64,000 nt of DNA from Flavisolibacter longurius (GCA_013327885.1 JABUMY010000012.1:124001-188000); one strand, 5' to 3'. Positions 17,694-26,433 are shown, counted from the first letter of the stretch. The notes: generated by a model from the letters alone, not told the origin. Numbers and translations: made by a program.

Positions 17694-17777
17694 GTGGTGC
17701 TGGTAGTTCGTTTTTGTAGTGAAATTATTCTACTTCGGAAAAGGATTTTTATATACACAACGATAGTTGGCTACCAC

Positions 17778-18698
17778 TTACCAGGTTCGTTTGCTCATCA
17801 GTTGATCCAGTTCGGCAAGGGTCATTTTTCCCAGTTCGGGGTGCTTTTCCAGCCAGGCAAGGAAAGCTGTTTTGATATCGTCGGGCCATTGGCTGTCGAT
17901 TTGACCCGTGGTGTATTTGCCTGTGCGTACCATCTCAAATCCAAACTGGTCTTTGCGGATCACAAATTCGGCCGTGCTCACTACCTGCTCGGCCAGGTGA
18001 GCCGGCACAAACAACACACCTTCAGGTTGTGCAATCACAAGGTCGCCGGGCAGCACAATGGCCTGGCCAATGCGAATGGCTGTGTTGAGTCCCATCAGTA
18101 CCATTTCTTCTGTAAACGAAGGATGAAAGTCCCGTACAAAGGCATTAAAGCCCTTTATCTTGCTGATTTCCATCAGATCACGGGCGGCGCCATCAAACAC
18201 AACGCCGTTGCCGGATTTGGCATAGATCGAATTGGCCAGCGTGGCGCCCATTATGCTGCCACCACTGATCTTGCCAAACGCATCGGCAATATAGATGTCA
18301 CCTGTTGTCAGCACGTCTATCGGCCACGAATTGGTGTTGCCCGTTCTTCCTTGTTTGGCACCTCTTTCTTTGACAGCTTTTTCCACGTCGGGCCGGCTGG
18401 GTAAATACATCGCTGTAACAGCACGTCCCGCCATCGTAGTATCATTTACGGTTTTCCAGCCGCCTTCAAACTGGTTCAGGTAACCTTCATTTTTCAACAC
18501 GGTCCAGGCATCGTCAATATAGATCCGCTTTGCTCTTTCCAAAATGCCGTCCGGTAGTTTTGGGCGGCCATCGGCAAACCGTTCTCCTTTCCAGGCCTGG
18601 GTAAGAAATACCAGTTCTTCTTTAGAAATGGTTTGCGCCATTGCCGGTTTCGCAATGACAAGGTTTATCAAGATGAGAAAGGAAACTAAGGTTCTCAT
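17778..18698 (-). CDS. Exported RraA-family protein, putative 4-hydroxy-2-oxo acid aldolase (2 of 3)
   Basis: 306 aa. A Sec signal peptide (VSFLILINLVIAKPAMAQ) precedes the WKGERFADGRPKLPD segment shared with both paralogues. The RraA core follows, with Arg-Asp at R173-D174 (GAARDLMEI) and the loop WPIDVLTTGDIYIADAFGK. It is the last gene of the minus-strand operon that starts with the AraC regulator, 91 nt after the GntP permease. Aldol cleavage of a 2-keto-3-deoxy sugar acid is a reasonable guess from the family and context. Decarboxylation of oxaloacetate is a known side activity of the family. It was formerly often annotated as dimethylmenaquinone methyltransferase, which is not supported. 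Confidence 0.8.
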   Translation of the reverse strand: MRTLVSFLILINLVIAKPAMAQTISKEELVFLTQAWKGERFADGRPKLPDGILERAKRIYIDDAWTVLKNEGYLNQFEGGWKTVNDTTMAGRAVTAMYLPSRPDVEKAVKERGAKQGRTGNTNSWPIDVLTTGDIYIADAFGKISGGSIMGATLANSIYAKSGNGVVFDGAARDLMEISKIKGFNAFVRDFHPSFTEEMVLMGLNTAIRIGQAIVLPGDLVIAQPEGVLFVPAHLAEQVVSTAEFVIRKDQFGFEMVRTGKYTTGQIDSQWPDDIKTAFLAWLEKHPELGKMTLAELDQLMSKRTW

Positions 18699-18789
18699 GT
18701 CGTGTATAATTTAAACGGCCAGAGAAAAAGTTTTGTGTTGAAGCACTTGATTGGATCTATGTAGTAACAGGTGTGACTAAATTTCTTCT

Positions 18790-20103
18790 TTACAAAAACG
18801 CATTGATCAGGAGAACCATCAGCAAGCCGAGGATAGAGATGGTTGTTTCCATGACCGTCCAGGAGGCAAAGGTTTGCTTTAGCGTTAAGCCAAAAAATTC
18901 TTTGAACATCCAAAAGCCTGAATCGTTGATGTGCGAACCAAAAACACTGCCGGCACCAACGGCCAGTACCATCAATTCCGGCGATACAGCACCGCTGTTC
19001 ACCAGTGGTGCTACCACGCCGGCAGCAGTGATGCCGGCCACCGTTGCCGATCCCACCGTAACCCGTAACAGGGCCGTTACCACCCAGCCAAACACCAGGG
19101 GATGCATCTGCCATTTGCTGCTGAACGAAGCAATGTAGGCGCCACTGCCGCTATCGATCAGGATTTGCTTCAGCACACCGCCGGCAGTGATGATAAAAAG
19201 GATCACGGCAATACCCGAAATACCTTTGGCCAGCCAGTCCATTACCGTCGGCATCGCATGGCCGCGTTGCAACCCAAAATAAAATCCTGCCATCAGCACT
19301 GAAAATAGCAGCGCAATGGTAGGGTCTCCAAAAAATGTAGCCACCTTGCGAAAGATGCTTTGCTCCGGAAAAACAACAGAAGCAATAACGGAAAGCGTAA
19401 TGAGGATCACAGGCAGTAACGCAATCAGGAAGGAAGGTGTTACGGGTGGCAGTTTGCCGCCGTGGGCCGGCTCGTTTAACACCAGGGATTCCTTGGTCAC
19501 GGTTTTTACATTCCGTAACAATCTGCCGAGCAGGGGACCGGCGATGATCACCGTTGGTATCGTCATGATCAACCCATACAAAAGCGTTTTACCCGTGTGA
19601 GCTTTAAAGGCATTGATCAGGATAACCGGGCCGGGATGCGGGGGAAGAAAACAATGCGTTGCCGACAGCGAAGCAGCCATAGGGATGGCAATATAGAGCA
19701 GCGGTAGGCCTGACGTGCGGGCCAGTGTAAATACAAGCGGAACAAGGATCACAAAACCGGCATTGTAATAAAGCGGAATCCCCACAAGGAAGCCTGTTGT
19801 TAGCACCGCCCATTGAATATTGCTTTCACCAAAGCGCCTGATCAGCGTCACCGAAATTTGTTCGGCGGCACCACTGATCTCGAGGATCTTTCCCAAAATA
19901 GCACCCAGGCAAAGTACCAGGGCAAGCCCGCCAAGCGTACTGCCCACGCCTTTTTCAATGGAAGCCAGAACCGCTGCCGGTTCCATTCCCATTAAAAAAC
20001 CCGTTAGGATGGAAACGATAAGCAACGACAAAAACGGACTGACCTTTTTTGTCGTTAGAAAAATTTGCATGAGAATAGCAAACAGGAGGATAAGAAGCGG
20101 CAT
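18790..20103 (-). CDS. GntP-family gluconate/sugar-acid:H+ symporter
   Basis: 437 aa with about 12 membrane segments. Family signatures are GVGSTLGGLALVLCLGAILGK, the CFLPPHPGP loop and, near the C-terminus, GSVFGSHINDSGFWMFKEFFGLT. Members import gluconate, idonate, glycerate or related hydroxy acids with protons. The neighbours (gluconokinase upstream, a sugar-acid dehydratase and two RraA genes) support a sugar-acid substrate. It lies 93 nt after the dehydratase gene and 91 nt before the last RraA gene. Whether it carries gluconate or a periplasmic dehydration product cannot be told. Confidence 0.92.
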   Translation of the reverse strand: MPLLILLFAILMQIFLTTKKVSPFLSLLIVSILTGFLMGMEPAAVLASIEKGVGSTLGGLALVLCLGAILGKILEISGAAEQISVTLIRRFGESNIQWAVLTTGFLVGIPLYYNAGFVILVPLVFTLARTSGLPLLYIAIPMAASLSATHCFLPPHPGPVILINAFKAHTGKTLLYGLIMTIPTVIIAGPLLGRLLRNVKTVTKESLVLNEPAHGGKLPPVTPSFLIALLPVILITLSVIASVVFPEQSIFRKVATFFGDPTIALLFSVLMAGFYFGLQRGHAMPTVMDWLAKGISGIAVILFIITAGGVLKQILIDSGSGAYIASFSSKWQMHPLVFGWVVTALLRVTVGSATVAGITAAGVVAPLVNSGAVSPELMVLAVGAGSVFGSHINDSGFWMFKEFFGLTLKQTFASWTVMETTISILGLLMVLLINAFL

Positions 20104-20196
20104 GGGGCTTTTTTAGGGTAGCCTTAACCGGTATAACCCGGTATAAGCGTACCAATGATGGTTGAATTTAAATTGTTTTTTCGGAACAAATTCCTC

Positions 20197-21471
20197 CTAC
20201 ACAAAAAAGGGCACATTGGGAATGGCGTGTTTCTTCATGCCTTCTTCGTTCAACTCTACCCCTATACCCGGCTTGTTGGAAACAGTGATAAAGCTTTTCT
20301 CCACCCAGTCGCCATCGTATTTGACAATTTCTTTGAACATGGGATTGGTGTGGAAATACGATTGCCATTCCATTACCATAAAATTGGGTACCGATGCGCA
20401 CACATGGGCACAGGCCATGGCACCCAGGAAAGAAGCCACCATGTGCGGCGCAAAGGGAACATAATACAGGTTGGCCAGGTTGGCAATGCGTTGCCCTTCA
20501 CCAAGGCCGCCGGCTTTTTGCAGGTCGGGCATCACAATGTCCACGGCACCAATTTCGAGCAGTCGCCGAAAGCCATAAGCGAGGTAATGATTCTCGCCGG
20601 CACAAATTGGTGTGCTGGTGGAGTCGGTGATCTTTTTATAGGCTTCGGGGTTCTCGGCGGGGATCGGCTCTTCCAGCCACATCAGGTTGAGGGGCTCCAT
20701 TAGCTTGGCCACACGTTCGCCGGTAGGCGCATCATAACGGCCATGCATATCCACACAAATGTCTACATCCGGGCCAACCGCTTCTCTTGCGGCCGTCATC
20801 TGGTCCACCATGCGGCGCAGCTCCATGGGACTGGCCGTCCAGTTATAGCGGTCGTACTTACCAGGGTCGCTTGCCTGGTCAAGGTCAAACTTGATCGCAT
20901 TGAATCCCATTTCCTTTGATTTTTTGGCGGCTTCCGCAAAATCTTTTGGCTGCGGGTTGGTAGATTGGTACAAAGCCGTGTCGCAATACACTCTTACCTT
21001 ATCGCGAAATTTCCCACCCAGCAACTGGTAAACGGGAACGTTCAGCGCTTTGCCGGTAAGGTCCCAGAGTGCGGTTTCAATGGCCGATAACACCGCGATG
21101 TACATGCCTGCCTGCGCTCCCTGGAAAACACCGCCCTTGCGGAACTCTTCAAAAATGCGGTGCACATTCAGCGGGCTTCTGCCTTTAAGCCTGGCACCAA
21201 AACTTTTGACGAGGTGGTAGGTACCGGGAATAGCATCCACGCCTTCGCCCCAGCCGATAATGTCCTGGTTGGTGGTCATTTTTACAAACAGGCTGCCACG
21301 AATATAAGCGCAGGTCACTTCTTTGATGGTGAGGTCAGAAGGCGATGACGCTTTGGGTGCCTTTTCTACCGCGTCTTCCAGTCCCTGGCCAAAACCGGCT
21401 AAGGAAACAAAAGGTGTCATGCCTGCAGCGATGGCTGCTTTGCTGAGGAAAGCTCTTCTTGAACTTGACAT
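20197..21471 (-). CDS. Tat-exported enolase-superfamily sugar-acid dehydratase (galactonate/gluconate dehydratase-like)
   Basis: 424 aa. A twin-arginine leader (SSRRAFLSKAAIAAGM) is followed by the enolase-superfamily capping domain and barrel. The active-site series is KFDLD, D-x-H in CVDMHGRYD, E in WLEEPIP, E in CAGEN and H in PFAPHM. The H in the D-x-H position and the FAPH motif resemble D-mannonate and D-galactonate type dehydratases rather than the enzyme at 2200, so the two probably treat different aldonates. It sits between an exported RraA (75 nt upstream) and GntP. Product: a 2-keto-3-deoxy acid, presumably in the periplasm. Confidence 0.88.
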   Translation of the reverse strand: MSSSRRAFLSKAAIAAGMTPFVSLAGFGQGLEDAVEKAPKASSPSDLTIKEVTCAYIRGSLFVKMTTNQDIIGWGEGVDAIPGTYHLVKSFGARLKGRSPLNVHRIFEEFRKGGVFQGAQAGMYIAVLSAIETALWDLTGKALNVPVYQLLGGKFRDKVRVYCDTALYQSTNPQPKDFAEAAKKSKEMGFNAIKFDLDQASDPGKYDRYNWTASPMELRRMVDQMTAAREAVGPDVDICVDMHGRYDAPTGERVAKLMEPLNLMWLEEPIPAENPEAYKKITDSTSTPICAGENHYLAYGFRRLLEIGAVDIVMPDLQKAGGLGEGQRIANLANLYYVPFAPHMVASFLGAMACAHVCASVPNFMVMEWQSYFHTNPMFKEIVKYDGDWVEKSFITVSNKPGIGVELNEEGMKKHAIPNVPFFV

Positions 21472-21546
21472 AGCGTTGTGTTGTTCGGGTGAAAAATTAT
21501 AGCGTTGTTATTCTTGTCAATTGCCAATTGCGTATTGCTTATTGGT

Positions 21547-22491
21547 TTACCACGTCCGCTCTTTTAAAAACTGCTGAATCGTTTCTTTGGGCACGGGCAG
21601 TTTGTCCATGTGATCGTTCAGCCATCTCGAAAAATCTTTTTCAATGGCTTCGCTCCAGCGTGTATCAATTTGCCCGGCCGTATAAGTGCCTTCCCGCAGG
21701 CGCTGGTGACCAAACATATCCCGCAGGCGAACGATCTCAGAAGTAGTGGCCACCCGTTCGGCAAGATGGGGCGGAATAAAAACAACCACACCCATTTTAC
21801 CCAGCACCACATCACCCGGCATAACGGTAACGGTGCGTATGCGGGTGGGTTGATTGATGCCGACGATCATGGTCGTCAGGTCGCGGCCCGGGCCTGCACC
21901 GGGGTTGTGATAGGAAGGGTCGTAGCTGCTGTAAAAAGAGGTAAAGCCGCCGATCTCTTTTAGTCCCTCAAGGTCGCGGATGGCGCCATCGTACACAATG
22001 CCATTGCCTGTTTTGGCATAAATGGAATTGCCTACGTTATCGCCAATAGTGGGACCGTTTCGCTTGGCGCCAAACTGGTCGGCCACATACACATCACCCC
22101 TGACCAGCATCTCCACCGCCCAAACATTTTGTGCCCTTCTGCCTTGCTTTTTTCCCATCGAATCAATGGCCTGCCATACATCGGGACGACCGGGCATAAA
22201 CGTAGCCGTTACCGCACGGCCCACCAAAACACTATCAGGATTGATCACTTCCCATCCTTCGGCAATTTGGTACTTGTAGCCTGCATTGCTCATGGTTGAC
22301 CAGGCTTCCTCCACACTCACAGCCTTTATCCGCTTCAAAATTTCATCCGGAACTTTTGGCCGTCCATCGGCAAAGCGTTCGCCTTTCCATTCGGCGGTCA
22401 GGGCAAGAAGATCGGCTTTGGAGATCTGCACAGTTTGTGCATGTAGCTGTTGCAACAAGAGTGGAAGAAAAATCAGGAGCAAGCGTTTCAT
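21547..22491 (-). CDS. Exported RraA-family protein, putative 4-hydroxy-2-oxo acid aldolase (3 of 3)
   Basis: 314 aa. The signal peptide MKRLLLIFLPLLLQQLHAQ is clear. The WKGERFADGRPKVPDEIL segment and C-terminal YTAGQIDTRW match the paralogues at 1214 and 17778. Arg-Asp is at R172-D173 (GAIRDLEGL). A loop near residues 183-200 (SSYDPSYHNPGAGPGRDL) is longer than in the other two, which may alter the substrate pocket. It follows the gluconokinase gene after 171 nt, a gap holding two palindromes and possibly an internal promoter. The function is inferred from the family; no substrate is shown. Confidence 0.8.
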   Translation of the reverse strand: MKRLLLIFLPLLLQQLHAQTVQISKADLLALTAEWKGERFADGRPKVPDEILKRIKAVSVEEAWSTMSNAGYKYQIAEGWEVINPDSVLVGRAVTATFMPGRPDVWQAIDSMGKKQGRRAQNVWAVEMLVRGDVYVADQFGAKRNGPTIGDNVGNSIYAKTGNGIVYDGAIRDLEGLKEIGGFTSFYSSYDPSYHNPGAGPGRDLTTMIVGINQPTRIRTVTVMPGDVVLGKMGVVVFIPPHLAERVATTSEIVRLRDMFGHQRLREGTYTAGQIDTRWSEAIEKDFSRWLNDHMDKLPVPKETIQQFLKERTW

Positions 22492-22591
22492 CGCGGTATT
22501 CGTTTTTGTTTTTAGGAATGAACAAGGCCAGGATATTACCTGCTTTCAAAGGGCCTTTGTTGTTGTGGATTTTGATCTTTGAACGTCATTG

Positions 22592-22615
22592 GTTCTCAGC
22601 ATTACCAGAGAACCT
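22592..22615. promoter_or_regulatory. Inverted repeat between gluconokinase and RraA genes
   Basis: GGTTCTC (22592-22598) and GAGAACC (22609-22615) form a perfect 7+7 inverted repeat with a 10-nt spacer, without a T tract. A second palindrome, CAAAGGGCCTTTG, lies at 22547-22559. Both fall in the 171-nt gap inside the minus-strand operon, so an internal promoter or operator is possible. No family could be assigned. Confidence 0.35.
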
Positions 22616-22662
22616 TAAAACAGGTGCTGTTTGGTGGTCCGTCAAAACAGTCCTTCGTTTAC

Positions 22663-24189
22663 TCAATTATTTTGTTGCAATTCGGCGATGGCTTCAAACT
22701 CATCGAACAGCTTTGTGCTCAGTCTTTCAAAAATGGCAAAGTGCTTCATGTAGATCTCGTGCTTGTTCCCGTTGGGTTCAAAGCTTTCCAGCAGCTTTAC
22801 TTTTTGTGCGGCATCTTCCAGGCTGTTGTAAATGCCCATATCCGTGGCACAAAGAAGAAAGCCGCCGCAGGCCACACTGTCCGAACCCGAGTGCTGTTTT
22901 ACATGCACCGGCTTGTTAAAGATGTCGGCCATCATTTGTGTCCAAAGCGGGAAGGTGGCAAAGCTGCCATTGAACGAAAGGCTGTTGATGCTGCGGTGTT
23001 CTTCAAGCGTTTTGCCGATGCTGAAAAATGCGTAAAGGATGCCTTCGATGGTAGCGCGGATAAAATGTTTTTGTTCGTGCCGGATGTTCAGACCGAAATA
23101 AGCGCCCCTTGCATTGGCATTCCAGATGGGTGCCCGTTCGCCCTGCAGGTAAGGGAGAAAAAGAAGGCCTTCGGCACCAGCAGGTACCCGCGAGGCTTCA
23201 TCGGTTAAGTTCTCCATGCAGTCTTCCACATCAAAGGCTTTTTTGAAGTCACCAAACTGCTTGGCATACCATTCAAACACTGCGCCAGCGTTGTTGGTTG
23301 GCCCACCCGAAACGTATTGTCCTTCGTTGAGCACATAGTTAAAAAGCCGCTGCTTTTCATCCTGCAACACTTCTTTGCCCACTACCCGGACGGCACCACT
23401 TTCTTCCATCGTTACCGTTGCTTTGCCATCGTTCCAAACACCGGCACCTAACGTCGCCATACAACCGTCGCTGGAGCCTACGATCAGTTTCACCTTGTCG
23501 TGCAGTCCCAAAGAAGACTGGTATTCTTTCTTCAGCTTTGCTGGGGCGTACAACACCGGCACTATATCGGCCAGCCTTCCTTTGCTGATGCCGGCGTGCC
23601 TCAGGGCATCTTCTTCCCACTGAAGCGTATAGATGTTTAGCATGCCGGTAGCAGAGGCCACGCTGTAATCCACCACGTATTCGCCGGTGAGTTGCTGAAT
23701 GATATAGGTTTTAATGGAAAGAAATTTTTGCGTGGCGGCAAAGCGTTCTGAATCGTTGTTCTTCAGCCAGGTGATTTTATTGAGCGGCGACATGGCATGA
23801 ATTGGCGTGCCGGTTGCTTTGTACAAGGATTTGGCGAGGGGCGAATTCTTCAGTTCTTCCGCCTCTTTTTTTGCCCGGTTATCCGACCACACCATGGCGT
23901 TGCCAAGTGGCGTTCCGTATTTGTCTATCGGCAACACACTGTGCATGGCTGAACTAAAGCAGATGCTGACAACCTGTAAATTCTGTGGGTGAATCTTTTC
24001 ATTCAAAAAGTTCTTCAGCATGTAGAGCATCGTGATAAAGATCTGCTCGGGGTCTTGCTCGCTGTAGTCGGGTTTTGCATGAAAGGTGGGAAAGGCACCT
24101 TTTGAGTGACCAAGGATAGTACCCTCGGTATCAAAGGCTGCCACCCGTATGGCGCCGGTACCGATCTCTATTGTAATAATGCAATCCAT
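22663..24189 (-). CDS. gntK: Gluconokinase, FGGY carbohydrate kinase family
   Basis: 508 aa, the usual length for FGGY kinases. The N-terminal ATPase fold starts with IEIGTGAIRVAAFD. The SSAMHSVLPID and WSDNRAKKEAEEL segments are characteristic of the bacterial gluconokinase branch. The second ATP-binding half includes GSSDGCMATLGAG, TMEESGAVRV, PYLQGERAP and GGFLLCATDMGIY. Reaction: ATP plus D-gluconate to 6-phosphogluconate in the cytosol. Xylulokinase is the main alternative because the two branches are close. The start lies 10 nt after the AraC stop, so the regulator and kinase are co-transcribed. The GntP permease downstream supports an aldonate substrate. Confidence 0.82.
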   Translation of the reverse strand: MDCIITIEIGTGAIRVAAFDTEGTILGHSKGAFPTFHAKPDYSEQDPEQIFITMLYMLKNFLNEKIHPQNLQVVSICFSSAMHSVLPIDKYGTPLGNAMVWSDNRAKKEAEELKNSPLAKSLYKATGTPIHAMSPLNKITWLKNNDSERFAATQKFLSIKTYIIQQLTGEYVVDYSVASATGMLNIYTLQWEEDALRHAGISKGRLADIVPVLYAPAKLKKEYQSSLGLHDKVKLIVGSSDGCMATLGAGVWNDGKATVTMEESGAVRVVGKEVLQDEKQRLFNYVLNEGQYVSGGPTNNAGAVFEWYAKQFGDFKKAFDVEDCMENLTDEASRVPAGAEGLLFLPYLQGERAPIWNANARGAYFGLNIRHEQKHFIRATIEGILYAFFSIGKTLEEHRSINSLSFNGSFATFPLWTQMMADIFNKPVHVKQHSGSDSVACGGFLLCATDMGIYNSLEDAAQKVKLLESFEPNGNKHEIYMKHFAIFERLSTKLFDEFEAIAELQQNN

Positions 24190-24199
24190 TTAATTCTGT

Positions 24200-25090
24200 T
24201 TATTCTGTGGTGAATATGTTTTTCTTTCTGAACTCACTGGGTGTATAGCCGGTAAGTTTTTTAAACGTGGTGGCAAAATGCTGGGAGGAATAAAAGCCTA
24301 CATCCAGCGCAATGTCGGTAATGTGCACATCAGGTCTTTTCAACAGCTTGATCGCTTCGGAGATCCGGATGTTGATCAGGTAGTTCAGCGGCGAAAAGCC
24401 GGTATAGCTTTTTACTTTTTCGGAAAAAGCCGTGATGCCAAGTCCTACCAGCGCCGCCATTTCTTCCACCGTCCACTGGTGGGAGAGGTCTGTGCGAAGC
24501 GTTTGCTCCAGCTTTAAAAATGTTTGCGGGAAATCCCTGCGGGAATGGTGCTGTCTTGTCAATTGCCTTGCCACAAGAATCAGCAATTCATCAATTACCT
24601 GGTTGATGCGTGCCGTATAACCGATCTCCTGGTTCTGGAATTCGGTATAGATATGCTGAAAAAGAACACCCGCTTCTTTTAGCTTCGACAACACAGGAAA
24701 ATTGTTGGGCAGGATAATCTTCCACACCGCCCTGCATTCGCCATCGGTTAGACGGCTCCAATGTCCTTGCCCGGGAAGATCTGTTGCTTCCATTGCCGGC
24801 ACGGCCAGGTGAAGCCAGGAAACGGTGCCGATGTCAAGCAGGTCTTTTTCACCACCAAACGATTGTCCAGGCAGCACTACTGCCAGGTCGCCGGGATAAA
24901 GAATATAATGCTGCCCGTCAATCATCCAGTCAAACCGGCCGTCGATGACATAATAAAAGCGGAGGAATTGTGCTGTTTCTTTTTTTAAAGAATTGAACTG
25001 TATCGTGTTGTTCTTTTTAAAAGCAAATTCAATGATGTGCGGGAACGCATGAAGCTCTTTGCATTCATTTTTTAAAATGTATTGGTTCAT
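24200..25090 (-). CDS. AraC-family transcriptional regulator
   Basis: 296 aa. An N-terminal cupin-like sensing domain (residues 1-170, with FYYVIDGRFDWMIDG and LYPGDLAVVLPGQSF) is followed by two helix-turn-helix motifs: WTVEEMAALVGLGITAFSEK and HITDIALDVGFYSSQHFATT, then the family end TGYTPSEFRKK. It is first in the minus-strand sugar-acid operon and divergent from the FAH-family dehydratase. The shared 268-nt intergenic region holds promoter motif 2. It is the best candidate to bind the three motif-2 promoters in this window; the ligand may be a sugar acid or keto-deoxy acid. That assignment is inference. Confidence 0.92.
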   Translation of the reverse strand: MNQYILKNECKELHAFPHIIEFAFKKNNTIQFNSLKKETAQFLRFYYVIDGRFDWMIDGQHYILYPGDLAVVLPGQSFGGEKDLLDIGTVSWLHLAVPAMEATDLPGQGHWSRLTDGECRAVWKIILPNNFPVLSKLKEAGVLFQHIYTEFQNQEIGYTARINQVIDELLILVARQLTRQHHSRRDFPQTFLKLEQTLRTDLSHQWTVEEMAALVGLGITAFSEKVKSYTGFSPLNYLINIRISEAIKLLKRPDVHITDIALDVGFYSSQHFATTFKKLTGYTPSEFRKKNIFTTE

Positions 25091-25112
25091 GCAAGCCTTC
25101 GTTTCATTGTTT

Positions 25113-25124
25113 GCAATTAATTGC
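25113..25124. promoter_or_regulatory. Palindrome in the araC leader
   Basis: GCAATTAATTGC is a perfect 12-bp palindrome, flanked by TTT and (after one base) AAA. It lies 23 nt upstream of the AraC start codon. A plausible minus-strand -7 box (TATCGTTTG) precedes it. It may be an autoregulatory site. Confidence 0.4.
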
Positions 25125-25156
25125 CAAACGATATTAATAAGAAAAATGCATCGGCA

Positions 25157-25217
25157 TGTACAATATTCTTCGCTGTATATTATTGGAAGTTTTCCGCCGC
25201 GATGTAAGGATACTTTG
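25157..25217 (+). promoter_or_regulatory. Promoter/operator of FAH-family dehydratase (motif 2, copy F)
   Basis: TGTACAATAT starts at 25157, TGGAAGTTTTCCG at 25184 and the -7 box ATACTTTG ends at 25217. The 27-nt distance between the first two elements equals that in the copies at 15930 and 832(-). The predicted leader before the ATG at 25359 is about 135 nt. Confidence 0.75.
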
Positions 25218-25358
25218 TAGTTGTGAAAAAAGGTAGTCGTATATTGTTTGAAAGATAAAAACCAAACAGTTTACATTGCTGCTGCTGAAAGATGTTCAAC
25301 GTTTGCTATCATCCAAAACTTACCAACCCATCGGCACCGATTATTACAAACCAGTTAT

Positions 25359-26186
25359 ATGAAATTGTACAGAACAACATCCGGCATCCTGTTAGAAAGC
25401 AAGGGGAAATTTTTTGCGGTAGAAGGCGTTGAATGGGACTCTTTCCTGAATGATGACAGGCTTTTGGAAAATTTGCAGCGGGTTGCTGATTCGCAAACAC
25501 CTGTTGCTGATGCCAATCTGGATGCTGTACTGGCACCCATCGGTACGCAGGAGTTATGGGCTTGCGGTGTTACCTACCTGCGCAGCAAATTAGGTCGGCA
25601 GGAAGAAAGCAAGGACGCAGGCGGAGGTGATTTTTATGCGCGGGTATACGAAGCCGAAAGGCCCGAAGTATTTTTTAAAGCCACACCGCAACGGGTAGTT
25701 GGTCCCAATCAAAAAGTAAGGATCCGCAAAGACTCAACCTGGGATGTGCCCGAACCCGAACTGACGCTGGTGGTAACATCATCGGGTAAAATAGTTGGCT
25801 ATACCATTGGCAACGATATGAGCAGCCGTAGCATTGAAGGGGAGAACCCGCTCTACCTGCCGCAGGCAAAAACCTATGACGGCTGCGCCGCCGTTGGTCC
25901 TTGCATTTTTGTGACCAATCAGCCGCTGGACAGCAATACAACTATTCACCTGGAGATCAGCCGGGAAGGTTCGGCGGTATTCAACGGGTCGATCGGCATT
26001 AGCCAGATGAAACGAACACCCGAAGAACTGGTTTCTTTTGTTTTCCGGGAGTGCAGCTTTCCCACCGGTTGCCTGATCATGACAGGTACAGGGATTGTAC
26101 CCGAAAACGATTTTACGCTGAAAAGCGGCGACAAAATCAGCATCACCATTGACGGCATTGGGACGCTGGTAAACGAGGTGATGTAA
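25359..26186 (+). CDS. Fumarylacetoacetate hydrolase-family protein, probable 2-keto-3-deoxy-pentonate dehydratase
   Basis: 275 aa, cytosolic. The FAH fold shows the metal and substrate segments [53 protein letters not shown] and the closing [16 protein letters not shown]. Within this superfamily, bacterial and archaeal 2-keto-3-deoxy-D-arabinonate/xylonate dehydratases make 2,5-dioxopentanoate, the substrate of the dehydrogenase at 16104. The shared promoter supports that pairing. Alternatives are 2,4-diketo-3-deoxy acid hydrolase or acylpyruvase. The ATG at 25359 is chosen since earlier in-frame codons from 25248 lie outside the fold and overlap the promoter leader. Confidence 0.85.
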   Translation: MKLYRTTSGILLESKGKFFAVEGVEWDSFLNDDRLLENLQRVADSQTPVADANLDAVLAPIGTQELWACGVTYLRSKLGRQEESKDAGGGDFYARVYEAERPEVFFKATPQRVVGPNQKVRIRKDSTWDVPEPELTLVVTSSGKIVGYTIGNDMSSRSIEGENPLYLPQAKTYDGCAAVGPCIFVTNQPLDSNTTIHLEISREGSAVFNGSIGISQMKRTPEELVSFVFRECSFPTGCLIMTGTGIVPENDFTLKSGDKISITIDGIGTLVNEVM

Positions 26187-26433
26187 GCAGGCAGGGCATG
26201 GATTCTTCTATGTAAACGATTATGGAATTGGCGTTGGTCACATCATCAACCATGTCAGTGCTTACGGTGACAATCACCTGTAAAATGGTGGTGCCATAAC
26301 CGGCACCGATTTTCAATTCCTTCTCATTTGCAGGATCAATTCTGTATGGCTTTGATAAAAAATAGAACGCATGGCTTGTGTGCTTGGCTTTCATAGGTGA
26401 GGTAGAATGTCTGGCATAAAATTCAGACGCCAT
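26143..26433 (-). CDS. Possible small hypothetical protein or gene remnant
   Basis: 96-codon frame on the minus strand, antisense to the end of the FAH-family gene by 44 nt. Its middle ([21 protein letters not shown] and [16 protein letters not shown]) has a protein-like composition, unlike the usual antisense frames here, and a short YIEESM tail. I do not recognise it. It could be a degraded fragment or a chance frame. The rest of the 487-nt gap holds operator/promoter C. Confidence 0.25.
   Translation of the reverse strand: MASEFYARHSTSPMKAKHTSHAFYFLSKPYRIDPANEKELKIGAGYGTTILQVIVTVSTDMVDDVTNANSIIVYIEESMPCLLTSPRLPASQCRQW

Noticed and set aside
17778-18698. Plus-strand frame of 236 codons at 17694-18404
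   Set aside because: It is antisense to an RraA gene that has a signal peptide and conserved active-site residues.
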